64,000 nucleotides of DNA from NCBI RefSeq assembly GCF_023149135.1, contig NZ_JAIWJX010000002.1:620001-684000 (forward strand), given 5' to 3'. Below the pieces are notes generated by a model. The model ran no database searches and was not told the origin of the DNA. It was given only the letters and a program-made list of their open reading frames with translations. Origin of the DNA: Fictibacillus marinisediminis (GTDB taxonomy: Bacteria; Bacillota; Bacilli; Bacillales; Fictibacillaceae). Both the position numbers and the translations under genes were made by a program. Shown here in pieces: positions 51,477 to 59,584 of the stretch. Numbering within the stretch: position 1 is the stretch's first letter; every line of letters starts with the position of its first letter.

Positions 51477-52586
51477 TTATATTTTGGAAGAACGGAGGGA
51501 AAAGTCCATTTCTCTATAATACGTATCTTTCACCAGCAGGTTGGGACCCAGGCATTTTACAGCTGGACAATGGCAATTCAGTGATTTTGCTGTGTCGGTT
51601 TTGTTCCATTTTTCATAGGCTTCTAAAAAAGAAGTGTTTTGTATGTTGCCGAGTGAAGGAGTGTCGCCAAAGTCGGTTACGATGATCTCTCCGTCAAACA
51701 GATTGACGTTCAGCCGTGACCTTCCATCGGGATCATTCCTTACGGTTACGTTTTCTTCTGCAAACAGGCGTTTTAAAAGTTGTTGATCTTCAGTGGAGGA
51801 AGAACATGCATAGAACGGCAGTGTGCCAAACAGCATCCATATATCCTTGTTGCGGATATCAAGCAGCCGGTGAATGGCAGAGCGCGTCTCATCGAGCGAC
51901 AGGACTTGAAGGGAGCTTGCGAAATCGCTCGGATACATAGGATGAATTTCGTGCCTTTGACACCCCATTTCCTGGATATGTTCATGAATTTTTTCAAGAT
52001 AAGGAAGAGTGGTCTTATTCAGCATGGTTTCCGCAGACACAAGGACGCCTTGTTTTGTGAGTTCCTGCGCATTATGTACCATCCGGTCAAACAAAGCTGT
52101 TCGCTGTTCCATGGAAGGTTTGCGTTCCATCACGGCAAAACCGATCTCTGCAAAATCTTGTGGAGTTCCCCAGTTATGAGAGATGTGAAGGACATCCAAG
52201 TAAGGAAGGATGGGCTCATACCGTTTGAGATCCAGCGTCAAATTGGAATTAATCTGAGTTCTGACTCCTCGTGATGATGCGTATTGAAGAAGAGGCACAA
52301 CATACTGATCCACCGATTTTTTCGACATCATCGGCTCTCCGCCTGTGATCGAGAAAGAACGCAGATCCGGAATCTCATCGAGTCTGCGGATGAGAAGATC
52401 GAGCGGCAGGGGTTCAGGGTCTTTCACATTTAAGGTATATCCGACTGCACAATGGGCGCATCTCATGTTACAGAGGGTAGTCGTTGTTACTTCAATATTG
52501 GTTAGCTTCATGGAACCGTACTGTTCTACATCCATGTAGGCTTCCCAAGGGTCATATTGAACGGAAATTGGTTCTTTTACCATCAT
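51477..52586 (-). CDS. yfkAB: Radical SAM/CxCxxxxC protein YfkAB
   Basis: A 369-residue radical SAM protein. The iron-sulfur cluster motif CNMRCAHC (CxxxCxxC) is at residues ~39-46, and the defining CHCPAVKC motif (CxCxxxxC) is close to the C-terminus. Substrate unknown; the family is confined mostly to Bacillales. ATG 52586 follows AAAGGAG; the upstream frame lacks an RBS. Confidence 0.92.
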   Translation of the reverse strand: MMVKEPISVQYDPWEAYMDVEQYGSMKLTNIEVTTTTLCNMRCAHCAVGYTLNVKDPEPLPLDLLIRRLDEIPDLRSFSITGGEPMMSKKSVDQYVVPLLQYASSRGVRTQINSNLTLDLKRYEPILPYLDVLHISHNWGTPQDFAEIGFAVMERKPSMEQRTALFDRMVHNAQELTKQGVLVSAETMLNKTTLPYLEKIHEHIQEMGCQRHEIHPMYPSDFASSLQVLSLDETRSAIHRLLDIRNKDIWMLFGTLPFYACSSSTEDQQLLKRLFAEENVTVRNDPDGRSRLNVNLFDGEIIVTDFGDTPSLGNIQNTSFLEAYEKWNKTDTAKSLNCHCPAVKCLGPNLLVKDTYYREMDFSLRSSKI

Positions 52587-52756
52587 TATAAAAAACTCCT
52601 TTTTAAATAAAACGGGTAAAAATAAAGGGCTGCGATAATCTATAAATACACCATATGATAACTCAATCAGAAGCAAAGAAAAAGAGCCTGAATTTCAAGT
52701 TTAAATTGGCAGACAAATGATCCTTTGATACAGTATGAAGGAAAGGAGAGGTTAAT

Positions 52757-52969
52757 GTGGGTAAATCGATTGAAGATAGATCATCTCAGAAAGAGTATAT
52801 TGTGCAGCGGGTGGACATGCTGCTGCAGGTGCTTGATTCCATTGATGCAGAAACAGCAGGAATAGAAGAAATCGACCGAATCATCGGAATGCTGGATGAC
52901 CTGGAGTTTAAGTGCAAGCAGTTCCGAAATCATTGGGAAGAAAAAGAGCAGATCAAAAACGAAAAGTAA
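52757..52969 (+). CDS. SE1561-family small protein
   Basis: A 70-residue acidic helical protein resembling the SE1561 family of Bacillales, which lies near yfkA in related genomes. GTG start behind GAAAGGAGAGG. Function unknown. Confidence 0.7.
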   Translation: MGKSIEDRSSQKEYIVQRVDMLLQVLDSIDAETAGIEEIDRIIGMLDDLEFKCKQFRNHWEEKEQIKNEK

Positions 52970-53050
52970 GCGCTATTTTATCCTTTTTGTTATAATGGAA
53001 ATGGTTTTAATACGACAAAATTATTCTTCTATAATAAAAGGGGTTAGAGC

Positions 53051-54595
53051 ATGGAAAAGTTTCAGGAGAGCATGTATAAGCTGATCGTGGAAACATCCAC
53101 AAACTTGCCGAAAGACGTACGTAGAGCCATTGCGGCAGCAAAGATACGGGAGAACGCAGGAACCCGTGCTGCGATGTCTCTAGAAACGATTACAAAAAAC
53201 ATTAAGATGGCGGATGAAAATGTTTCGCCGATCTGTCAGGATACTGGGCTGCCGACGTTTAAAATTAAGGTTCCGGTCAATGTGAACCAGATTGAAATGA
53301 AAAAGGCGATCAAAAAAGCAGTTGCTGAAGCGACCAGTGATGCCAAGCTGCGCCCGAACTCTGTTGACTCCATAACCGGGGATAACAGCGGAGACAATTT
53401 GGGTGAAGGTACACCTGTTATTAAATTTGAACAATGGGAAGAAGATTACATTGATGTTCGTTTAATTTTAAAAGGCGGCGGCTGTGAGAATAAAAATATT
53501 CAATACAGCCTTCCTGCGGAGCTTGAAGGCCTTGGACGTGCTGGACGTGACCTGGATGGCATCAGAAAATGCATCATGCATTCCGTTTATCAGGCACAAG
53601 GACAGGGATGCAGCGCTGGCTTCATCGGTGTCGGCATCGGCGGAGACCGTACAAGCGGATATGAACTGGCAAAAGAAATGCTTTTCCGTTCTGCGGAAGA
53701 TGTAAATCCTAACGAAAATCTTCGCAAGCTTGAAGAATACGTGATGGAAAACGCCAACAAGCTTGGAATCGGAACGATGGGCTTTGGTGGAGAAACAACG
53801 CTTCTTGGCTGTAAAGTTGGAGTCATCAATCGTATTCCTGCCAGCTTTTTTGTATCTGTAGCTTACAATTGCTGGGCTTACCGCCGTCTAGGCGTTAAAG
53901 TTGATCCGGTTTCCGGTGAAATTCAAGAATGGCTCTACCAAGAAGGTGAAGAAGTCGACTTCGACAAGATGAAAGAAGAAGCGGCAGCTGCCCTTGAAGA
54001 AAAAGCAGAAGTCCGTCAAGTGACACTCGAAGCACCGATTACGGAAGAACAAATCCGTGAGCTTCGTGTCGGTGATGTTGTCACCATCAATGGCATGATG
54101 CATACGGGCCGTGACGCAATCCATAAATATTTAACAGATCATGACGCACCAGTTGATTTGAACGGTCAGATCATCTACCATTGCGGTCCGGTAATGGCGA
54201 AGGATGAAGAAGGAAACTGGGTCGTAAAAGCTGCTGGTCCTACGACATCTATTCGTGAAGAGCCGTATCAAGGTGACATCATGAAAAAGTTTGGTATTCG
54301 TGCGGTTATCGGTAAAGGCGGAATGGGCAAAAAGACTCTTCAGGCGCTTGGCGATCATGGCGGTGTTTATTTGAATGCCATCGGCGGAGCTGCCCAATAC
54401 TATGCGGAATGCATGCAGAAGGTAGAAGGCGTAGACCTGATGGAATTCGGTATTCCAGAAGCAATGTGGCACATTAACGTTAAAGGTTTCACAGCGGTTG
54501 TTACAATGGATTCTCATGGAAACAGCCTTCATCAAGATGTGGAAAGCTCTTCTCTTGAGAAGCTTTCACAATTTAAGGAACCTGTATTCAAATAA
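53051..54595 (+). CDS. Fumarate hydratase class I
   Basis: A 514-residue iron-sulfur-dependent fumarase converting fumarate to malate in the TCA cycle. Motifs include PICQDTGLPTFKI with its cluster cysteine near residue 61, the GGGCENKN stretch near 142, and a C-terminal swivel domain (LRVGDVVTINGMMHTGRDAIHKY). Alpha and beta parts are fused, as in FumA/FumB, unlike the class II FumC of B. subtilis. ATG follows AAAGGGGTTAGAGC. Own terminator. Confidence 0.93.
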   Translation: MEKFQESMYKLIVETSTNLPKDVRRAIAAAKIRENAGTRAAMSLETITKNIKMADENVSPICQDTGLPTFKIKVPVNVNQIEMKKAIKKAVAEATSDAKLRPNSVDSITGDNSGDNLGEGTPVIKFEQWEEDYIDVRLILKGGGCENKNIQYSLPAELEGLGRAGRDLDGIRKCIMHSVYQAQGQGCSAGFIGVGIGGDRTSGYELAKEMLFRSAEDVNPNENLRKLEEYVMENANKLGIGTMGFGGETTLLGCKVGVINRIPASFFVSVAYNCWAYRRLGVKVDPVSGEIQEWLYQEGEEVDFDKMKEEAAAALEEKAEVRQVTLEAPITEEQIRELRVGDVVTINGMMHTGRDAIHKYLTDHDAPVDLNGQIIYHCGPVMAKDEEGNWVVKAAGPTTSIREEPYQGDIMKKFGIRAVIGKGGMGKKTLQALGDHGGVYLNAIGGAAQYYAECMQKVEGVDLMEFGIPEAMWHINVKGFTAVVTMDSHGNSLHQDVESSSLEKLSQFKEPVFK

Positions 54596-54602
54596 GGTAA
54601 GA

Positions 54603-54636
54603 TTGAAGCCGCCTCTCAGGAGCGGCTTTTTTTATT
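54603..54636 (+). terminator. Terminator of the fumarase gene
   Basis: AAGCCGC / GCGGCTT stem with loop and T7. Confidence 0.85.
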
Positions 54637-54854
54637 TGGCTGTTTTCGCAACCTTTGTTTGTTGCTATTGAAAGTGGTTGATCTCCGTTTCAGGCTGCTC
54701 GCTTTCCGCGGGGCGAGCGCTGAGCCACTCGGCGCAAGCGCCTGCGTGTCTCATCTGCCACGCTTCCCCGCAGGAGTCTCGCACCTTACACTCCAATCAA
54801 CTTGCCAATGAAGATTCTTTGCAAAAATGTTCCCTAAGTAACAATCTTTTAGAA
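54637..54854 (+). repeat. MITE-like repeat, copy 3 (first of tandem block)
   Basis: About 217 bp, starting GGCTGTTTTCGCAACC and ending AACAATCTTTTAGAA. It has the compact form: CTCGCTTTCCGCGGGGCG, then a palindromic CGGCGCAAGCGCC, then CCCGCAGGAGTCTCGCACC, with no 58-nt insert. Diverged from the next two copies. Confidence 0.8.
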
Positions 54855-55069
54855 AGGCTGTTTCGTAACCATTGTTGCTCCTTAGGAGTGGTTGATTTTC
54901 GTTTCAGGCTACTCGCTTTCCGCGGGGCGTGCGTTAAGCCCCACGGCGCAAGCGCCTTTGGGTCTTACCTGTCACGCTACCCCCGCAGGAGTCTCGCACC
55001 TTACACTCCAATCAACTTGCCAATGAAGATTCTTTGCAAAAATGTTCCCTAAGCAACAATCTTTTAGAA
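54855..55069 (+). repeat. MITE-like repeat, copy 4
   Basis: 215 bp, nearly identical to copy 5 (they differ by a few bases near the 3' end), so this tandem duplication is recent. Confidence 0.82.
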
Positions 55070-55278
55070 AGGCTGTTTCGTAACCATTGTTGCTCCTTAG
55101 GAGTGGTTGATTTTCGTTTCAGGCTACTCGCTTTCCGCGGGGCGTGCGTTAAGCCCCACGGCGCAAGCGCCTTTGGGTCTTACCTGTCACGCTACCCCCG
55201 CAGGAGTCTCGCACCTTGCACTCCAATCAACTGATCAATGAATGTTTTTCACAAAATGTTCCCTAAGCAACAATCTTT
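55070..55278 (+). repeat. MITE-like repeat, copy 5
   Basis: About 209 bp with the same order of motifs as copy 4; its 3' end lacks the TAGAAA tail and runs into a T-rich stretch. Long open frames over copies 3-5 are spurious translations of repeats. Confidence 0.82.
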
Positions 55279-55349
55279 TTTTATTTTTAATTTGATTGCG
55301 CATTCGACAAATTCAACGTGGCTAAATGCGTCGAATGATGTCGCGTATA

Positions 55350-55420
55350 AACGGTTCGAGAATAAAAGGATGTGTTAGTCTTTTTCGAGAATAAACAAGC
55401 TCATTTCGAGAATGAAAACG
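55350..55420. repeat. Array D of degenerate repeats
   Basis: TTCGAGAATAAA-type cores at 55355, 55384 and 55405 (spacings 29 and 21), preceded by looser ATTCGACAAATTC and GTCGAATGATG motifs at 55303 and 55330. It fills the gap between the tandem repeat block and pdaA. Confidence 0.5.
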
Positions 55421-55536
55421 GTCCTAACAAGTGTTTTTACTAGCCAACATGGCAGATACTCCCTTGTATGCTTTTAAATCAGAAAAAGAAAACTAATAGT
55501 ACATGATATAAAAAGCATGGAGAGGAGTGAACGGAC

Positions 55537-56360
55537 ATGAAAAAATGGGGAATTCATTTAATAATTGCCGCTGTTTTTCTCATGATCGCCAGCAATACAG
55601 CACAAGCTGCACATGGGGATTCTTCTAATACACGGTACGAATGGTATTTCCAGAAGAGAGGAAATGAAGTACCGCCGACGACGGATCAACGCTATGTGCT
55701 GCTGTTGAAAAGATATGATGGCATGTATATTGGTGATCCCAATCGAAAAGAAATTTATCTCACATTTGATAACGGATACGAGAACGGCTACACAGACGAT
55801 GTCCTCGACACGCTAAAGAGCAGAAAAGTTCCGGCGGCATTCTTTGTTACCGGACATTTTATTAACACTCACCCTGATCTGATTAAACGAATGGCAAATG
55901 AAGGCCATATTGTCGGAAACCATACCAATCATCATCCGGATATGACGACAATCAGCGGGCAGCGTATGGAAGAAGAATTGACAGCGGTTAAGGATAAATA
56001 CACAAAGCTAACTGGAAAAAAGATATGCATTATCTTCGTCCGCCAAGAGGTGTATTCAGTGAGCGTTCAATCGCTCTATCCAAACAATTGGGATATACGC
56101 ATGTGTTTTGGTCGCTCGCGTTTGTTGATTGGGATGTTAACCGCCAGCAAGGATGGCAATACTCCTATAACCACATCATGAAACAAATTCACCCTGGTTG
56201 TATTCTTTTGCTGCACACTGTTTCAAGAGACAATGCTGAAGCTCTCGGAAAAGCGATAGATGATCTTAAGAAGCGGGGATACACTTTCAGGAGCCTGGAT
56301 GATCTGGCTTCAAAAAACAAGTTGGATAAACCTTTGAAGCAAACACCTAAAAAGCCTTGA
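55537..56360 (+). CDS. pdaA: Peptidoglycan N-acetylmuramic acid deacetylase PdaA, apparent frameshift
   Basis: PdaA deacetylates muramic acid to form muramic delta-lactam in spore cortex, needed for germination. The first frame (55537-56181) has a signal peptide and the NodB-type motifs TFDNGYENGY and HTNHHPDMT; the conserved C-terminal part (LRPPRGVFSE, LLHTVSRDNAEALG) continues in the -1 frame to 56360. The switch is at A6 (56016-56021), read as A_AAA_AAG; one more A restores TGKKDMHYLRPP. The expected product is about 274 residues. Homopolymer error, mutation and slippage are all open, and an intact enzyme is probable. Confidence 0.88.
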
Positions 56361-56459
56361 TCAAGGCTTTTTTTCATCTGTTTGGACATGTTAGTGGGAA
56401 CAAGGTGTAAACAATGCTATAATGGATCGAAAAAATTATTTTGAGAGAAGTGAATGGCT

Positions 56460-57860
56460 ATGGCAAAAGAAACAGCCAACCACAAACAAAAAACAGCATT
56501 AAATAAAGGGCAAACCATCTCACTCAAAATTAAACGCCTCGGCATTAATGGTGAGGGAGTTGGTTTTTATAAACGCACGGTTGTTTTTGTTCCAGGTGCT
56601 CTTCCTGGGGAAGAAATAACCGCGCAGATTGAAAATGTTTATCCCAATCGGGCGGAAGCAAAAGTAAAAAGCATCCGCAAAAAATCAAAAGACCGGGTTG
56701 ATCCGCCTTGTCCGATTTATGAACAATGCGGCGGCTGCCAGCTTCAGCATCTCAGCTATGCAGGACAGCTGAGAGAGAAGCAGGATGTAGTCCGTCAGGC
56801 CTTTGAGCGCTATACGAAAATAAAACCGGAAGATCTGCCGCTTAAATCAACCATTGGCATGGAACACCCTTGGGAATACCGCAACAAGAGCCAGCTTCAA
56901 GCAGCTAAAGATAAAGACAAGGTCATCGCGGGGCTCTATGGACTAAATTCTCATCACATTATCGATCTAGATCAGTGCATGGTACAGCATCCCGAGACGG
57001 TTCGCGTAACCAATGCTGTGAAAAAAATTCTGGAGGATCTGAACATCTCCATTTATCATGAGAAAAAACGCACGGGGATCATCAGAACGATCGTCGTAAG
57101 GACAGGCTTTGAAACAGGGGAAACACAGCTGGTCTTAGTAACGGCTCAAAAAAAGATTCCTCGTAAAGAACTGCTTGTGTCAGAAATCAAGAAACGGATT
57201 CCGAATATTACTTCCATCGTTCAAAACGTGAATGATAAGAAAACATCCATCATTTTCGGCGATCAAACGATTTCATTGGAAGGACCGGAAACCATCGGTG
57301 AACAATTAGGTGAATTGTCATTTGATCTGTCGGCTCGTGCATTCTTTCAGCTGAATCCTAAGCAAACGGTAAAATTGTATGATGAGGCGAAGAAAGCTGC
57401 GAAACTGACTGGTACAGAAAAAATTGTGGACGCGTATTGCGGAGCTGGAACGATCGGGCTCTGGCTTGCTCCAGATGCGCGTGAAGTCAGAGGGATGGAC
57501 GTCATCGATGAGTCGATACGAAATGCAAAAGAAAACGCGAAAAGGCATGGATTTTCGAACACACATTATGAGACGGGCAAAGCAGAGGAAATTCTTCCGA
57601 TGTGGCTGAAAGAAGGATGGCAGCCGGACGTTATTGTGGTTGATCCTCCTAGAACGGGCTGTGATCAGGCCTTCTTAAAAACAGTAGGGAAGATTAAGCC
57701 GAAGAGAATGGTTTATGTTTCATGCAACCCATCCACCTTGGCAAAAGATGTCCACATGTTGATAAGTGAAGGGTTTAAAGTTGAAAGCCTGACACCTGTG
57801 GATATGTTTCCTCATACGGCTCATGTCGAAGTGGTTTGTTCACTTGTCTGGGAGAAATAA
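56460..57860 (+). CDS. yfjO: 23S rRNA (uracil-5-)-methyltransferase, RlmCD/YfjO type
   Basis: A 466-residue protein of the RumA/TrmA group. An N-terminal TRAM domain (about 12-70) is followed by the iron-sulfur cysteines [10 protein letters not shown], the AdoMet-binding [14 protein letters not shown] near residue 320, and the catalytic-cysteine motif [12 protein letters not shown] near 420. Paralogues in Firmicutes methylate uridines of 23S rRNA. ATG 56460 or 56454 are both possible, behind GAGAGAAG. Confidence 0.9.
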   Translation: MAKETANHKQKTALNKGQTISLKIKRLGINGEGVGFYKRTVVFVPGALPGEEITAQIENVYPNRAEAKVKSIRKKSKDRVDPPCPIYEQCGGCQLQHLSYAGQLREKQDVVRQAFERYTKIKPEDLPLKSTIGMEHPWEYRNKSQLQAAKDKDKVIAGLYGLNSHHIIDLDQCMVQHPETVRVTNAVKKILEDLNISIYHEKKRTGIIRTIVVRTGFETGETQLVLVTAQKKIPRKELLVSEIKKRIPNITSIVQNVNDKKTSIIFGDQTISLEGPETIGEQLGELSFDLSARAFFQLNPKQTVKLYDEAKKAAKLTGTEKIVDAYCGAGTIGLWLAPDAREVRGMDVIDESIRNAKENAKRHGFSNTHYETGKAEEILPMWLKEGWQPDVIVVDPPRTGCDQAFLKTVGKIKPKRMVYVSCNPSTLAKDVHMLISEGFKVESLTPVDMFPHTAHVEVVCSLVWEK

Positions 57861-58022
57861 AAGAGAAAGGGAGTCATTCCCTTTCTCTTTTACATGGATA
57901 TAGAGATGGAGGCAATAACCTGCAATACCCACGATCAGACTTGGCCATGGAAGATCCTTGCTTAATGCGCTAATCGTTAAGATGACATAGATAAAAAGAT
58001 AAACCTTTCTGAATATCCTCAT
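57840..58022 (-). CDS. Possible small membrane protein
   Basis: A 60-residue frame with two hydrophobic segments, no clear Shine-Dalgarno and a C-terminus running through the terminator of the convergent gene. It may be a real small membrane protein or chance. Confidence 0.35.
   Translation of the reverse strand: MRIFRKVYLFIYVILTISALSKDLPWPSLIVGIAGYCLHLYIHVKEKGNDSLSLLFLPDK
57858..57892 (+). terminator. Terminator of the YfjO-type gene
   Basis: AAAAGAGAAAGGGA / TCCCTTTCTCTTTT, a long stem between convergent frames. Confidence 0.85.
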
Positions 58023-58106
58023 TGTTCAGCTTACTTTATGTTAATATTTTCTAATTATAACCATAAAGATACTGACCTTCAAGACAGGCAGGAAGGTAGG
58101 GTTCTG

Positions 58107-58313
58107 TTATCCACAATGTTTGTTGAAAAGTATTTTATAAATCGATATTTTCTGACATATTCACACAATCCACAATGTTATCCACTGCTTGTGCATATGT
58201 AAAATAATGAAAAAATTATAAAAGCCCCAATATTCGTCAAAAAATTTACAAAGTCTATAAAAAGAATAAAAGTTATCCACGATATTAACATCCTGTGGAT
58301 AACATTACCCACA
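58107..58313. promoter_or_regulatory. DnaA-box cluster
   Basis: Two perfect TTATCCACA boxes (58107 forward; 58294-58302 reverse) plus TTATCCACT (58178), TTATCCACG (58273), ATATTCACA (58157) and TTACCCACA (58305), each one base off, within ~205 bp of AT-rich intergenic DNA. The 58023-58382 stretch contains no other feature except the following terminator. Confidence 0.72.
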
Positions 58314-58345
58314 AGCCATAAAGTTTCCCATAAAAGTTTTTTAGA

Positions 58346-58376
58346 AAAAGCCCTTCCTATCGAGGAAGAGCTTTTC
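58346..58376 (-). terminator. Terminator of yfhD
   Basis: AAGCTCTTCC / GGAAGGGCTT stem followed by T4-5 on the minus strand. Confidence 0.8.
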
Positions 58377-58382
58377 ACATCT

Positions 58383-58553
58383 TTATTGATTAAGTTGGCG
58401 GCGATCTGCTTCTTCGGCACGTTCTAATGCTTCACGGTCGTCCTGGTCAGCAACCTCAGAAGAGTATTGAACATCTACACCCTGAGGCTGCATCTGATCT
58501 GCTTCTGTCAGGCCATCCTGTGCATTACTTAACTGGTTCTTTTCATGATCCAT
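58383..58553 (-). CDS. yfhD: YfhD-family small protein
   Basis: A 56-residue acidic protein with the YfhD-family signature VQYSSEVADQDDREALERAE. ATG follows GAGGAGG. It sits next to yfhE-like and near yfhF-like genes, matching the yfhD-yfhE-yfhF neighbourhood of B. subtilis. Function unknown. Confidence 0.75.
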   Translation of the reverse strand: MDHEKNQLSNAQDGLTEADQMQPQGVDVQYSSEVADQDDREALERAEEADRRQLNQ

Positions 58554-58588
58554 GAGTGAAGCCTCCTCATTAGGTACTTTTTTTAAAG

Positions 58589-58726
58589 CTATCTTGTTTG
58601 CTGGGAAGAAGGGGACGCGTTTTTCCCTGCTCCATCTGCTGATTTCATTTCTTCTTTATAGAGCATTTCCTGTGTTTTGGTCAGATCGGCGTTCCGCTCT
58701 TCAGCTTGGCGTTTTTTACTTTTCAT
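58589..58726 (-). CDS. yfhE: YfhE-family small protein
   Basis: A 45-residue basic protein with the YfhE-like signature LTKTQEMLYKEEMKSAD. ATG follows AAGGGGGAAAC. 35 nt upstream of yfhD in the same direction. Function unknown. Confidence 0.72.
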   Translation of the reverse strand: MKSKKRQAEERNADLTKTQEMLYKEEMKSADGAGKNASPSSQQTR

Positions 58727-58827
58727 GCCCGTTTCCCCCTTCTAGAAAATAAAAAGAAGATAACCCGGCAAGTTTATAACTTACTGAGCCATCCCCTTTA
58801 TAGTTTGGCTTAAACGACGCCAATTAT

Positions 58828-59394
58828 TTAAGCTTCTTTCAGGTGATTTTCTTCATAAACATCTGTCTGATTTTGATTTCTTAACTGATGAAGCATGTAG
58901 TTGTCTTTTTCAATCTGATACAGGTTATAAAGATCCTCTTTACGGTTCAGCTGCTCATAGATGTCAGCCCGTGATTCATTCGCTAATGTGACATACGGAA
59001 TTTTTTCTGCCGCTTTTCGCGAACGCAGATTGTTTTTCCGAATCCGCATAAAGACCGTTTGAATATCCTTTTCGTAAAACAGTTCGGACAGAAAACTTTC
59101 TTTGGCAAGTTTATTGTAGCCCTTGCCAAAATACGGCTGCCCAATCCATGTGCCCAGAAATCCACAGCCTTCTTGAATATCGTACAAGCTGATGGCTCCG
59201 ATTGGGTTATACCACTCATCCATAATGGTTCTGGAAATCGTTTCCCCTCGCTCTTCTTCTTCAATCGTTTGCTTCGTAAGAAACATAAACTCCTCAAAAG
59301 AATCGGTTTTTTGCCGAACAAAAGGAAAGACATCCGGGTGCGCCATTAAATTGAAAAGAACATGACAATCGTTTAAATCACGCTTTTTTAACAA
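58828..59394 (-). CDS. GNAT family N-acetyltransferase under a structured leader
   Basis: A 188-residue RimJ/RimL-like GNAT protein. Features include NPIGAISLYDI, GTWIGQPYFGKGYNKLAKE (acetyl-CoA binding, residues ~90-108) and RKNNLRSRKAAEKI near residue 128. TTG 59394 has AGGAGGGG 6 nt upstream; this start places the Shine-Dalgarno inside a small hairpin (CCCTC/GAGGG). The leader carries a strong terminator overlapping a tRNA-like element. Substrate unknown; protein, metabolite or aminoacyl-tRNA acetylation are all possible for such enzymes. Confidence 0.85.
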   Translation of the reverse strand: MLKKRDLNDCHVLFNLMAHPDVFPFVRQKTDSFEEFMFLTKQTIEEEERGETISRTIMDEWYNPIGAISLYDIQEGCGFLGTWIGQPYFGKGYNKLAKESFLSELFYEKDIQTVFMRIRKNNLRSRKAAEKIPYVTLANESRADIYEQLNRKEDLYNLYQIEKDNYMLHQLRNQNQTDVYEENHLKEA

Positions 59395-59414
59395 TTTAAC
59401 CCCTCCTAGAGGGC
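59395..59414 (-). promoter_or_regulatory. Shine-Dalgarno hairpin of the GNAT gene
   Basis: CCCTC pairs with GAGGG around the loop TAG, hiding the AGGAGGGG ribosome-binding site of the TTG start. Confidence 0.6.
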
Positions 59415-59416
59415 AG

Positions 59417-59462
59417 AAAAATCCCACCCTCGAATTAAGAATAAAAATTAATTCGGGGTGGG
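59417..59462 (-). terminator. Terminator in the leader of the GNAT gene
   Basis: CCCACCCCGAATTAA pairs with TTAATTCGAGGGTGGG (15 bp, one bulged A, 9-nt loop) followed by ATTTTT, 23 nt before the start codon. Its 5' arm is shared with a tRNA-like T arm, so the two folds exclude each other. Confidence 0.75.
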
Positions 59463-59517
59463 AATCGAACCCACTAGGACCAGAAATTCTGGTGGCGCAC
59501 CAATTGCCTTCCCTATG
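59450..59517 (-). ncRNA. tRNA-like element in the GNAT leader
   Basis: On the minus strand: a D-arm-like GGC-AATTGGTGC-GCC, an ACCAG-AATTT-CTGGT arm with a 5-nt loop, and a perfect T arm GTGGG-TTCGATT-CCCAC, followed by CCCGAAT. The acceptor pairs poorly and the anticodon loop is too short, so it is not a functional tRNA gene; a pseudo-tRNA or tRNA mimic is more likely. Confidence 0.5.
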
Positions 59518-59584
59518 GTTTTTGCATATTCATTTATACTTGAATCATAAGATATTTTTCTAAAAAAGAAAATAGTTTTTTTGT

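Noticed and set aside
54678..55234. Long plus-strand frames with repeated peptide blocks
   Set aside because: Product of tandem 215-bp repeats; no Shine-Dalgarno, and the sequence pattern is that of the non-coding element.
59450..59517. Functional tRNA gene
   Set aside because: Acceptor stem pairs at only about four of seven positions, the anticodon loop has five bases, and D-to-T-loop distance is about four bases short.
59395..59520. T-box riboswitch ahead of the GNAT gene
   Set aside because: AGGGTGG occurs, but in the 3' arm of the terminator, and there is no stem I with specifier loop.
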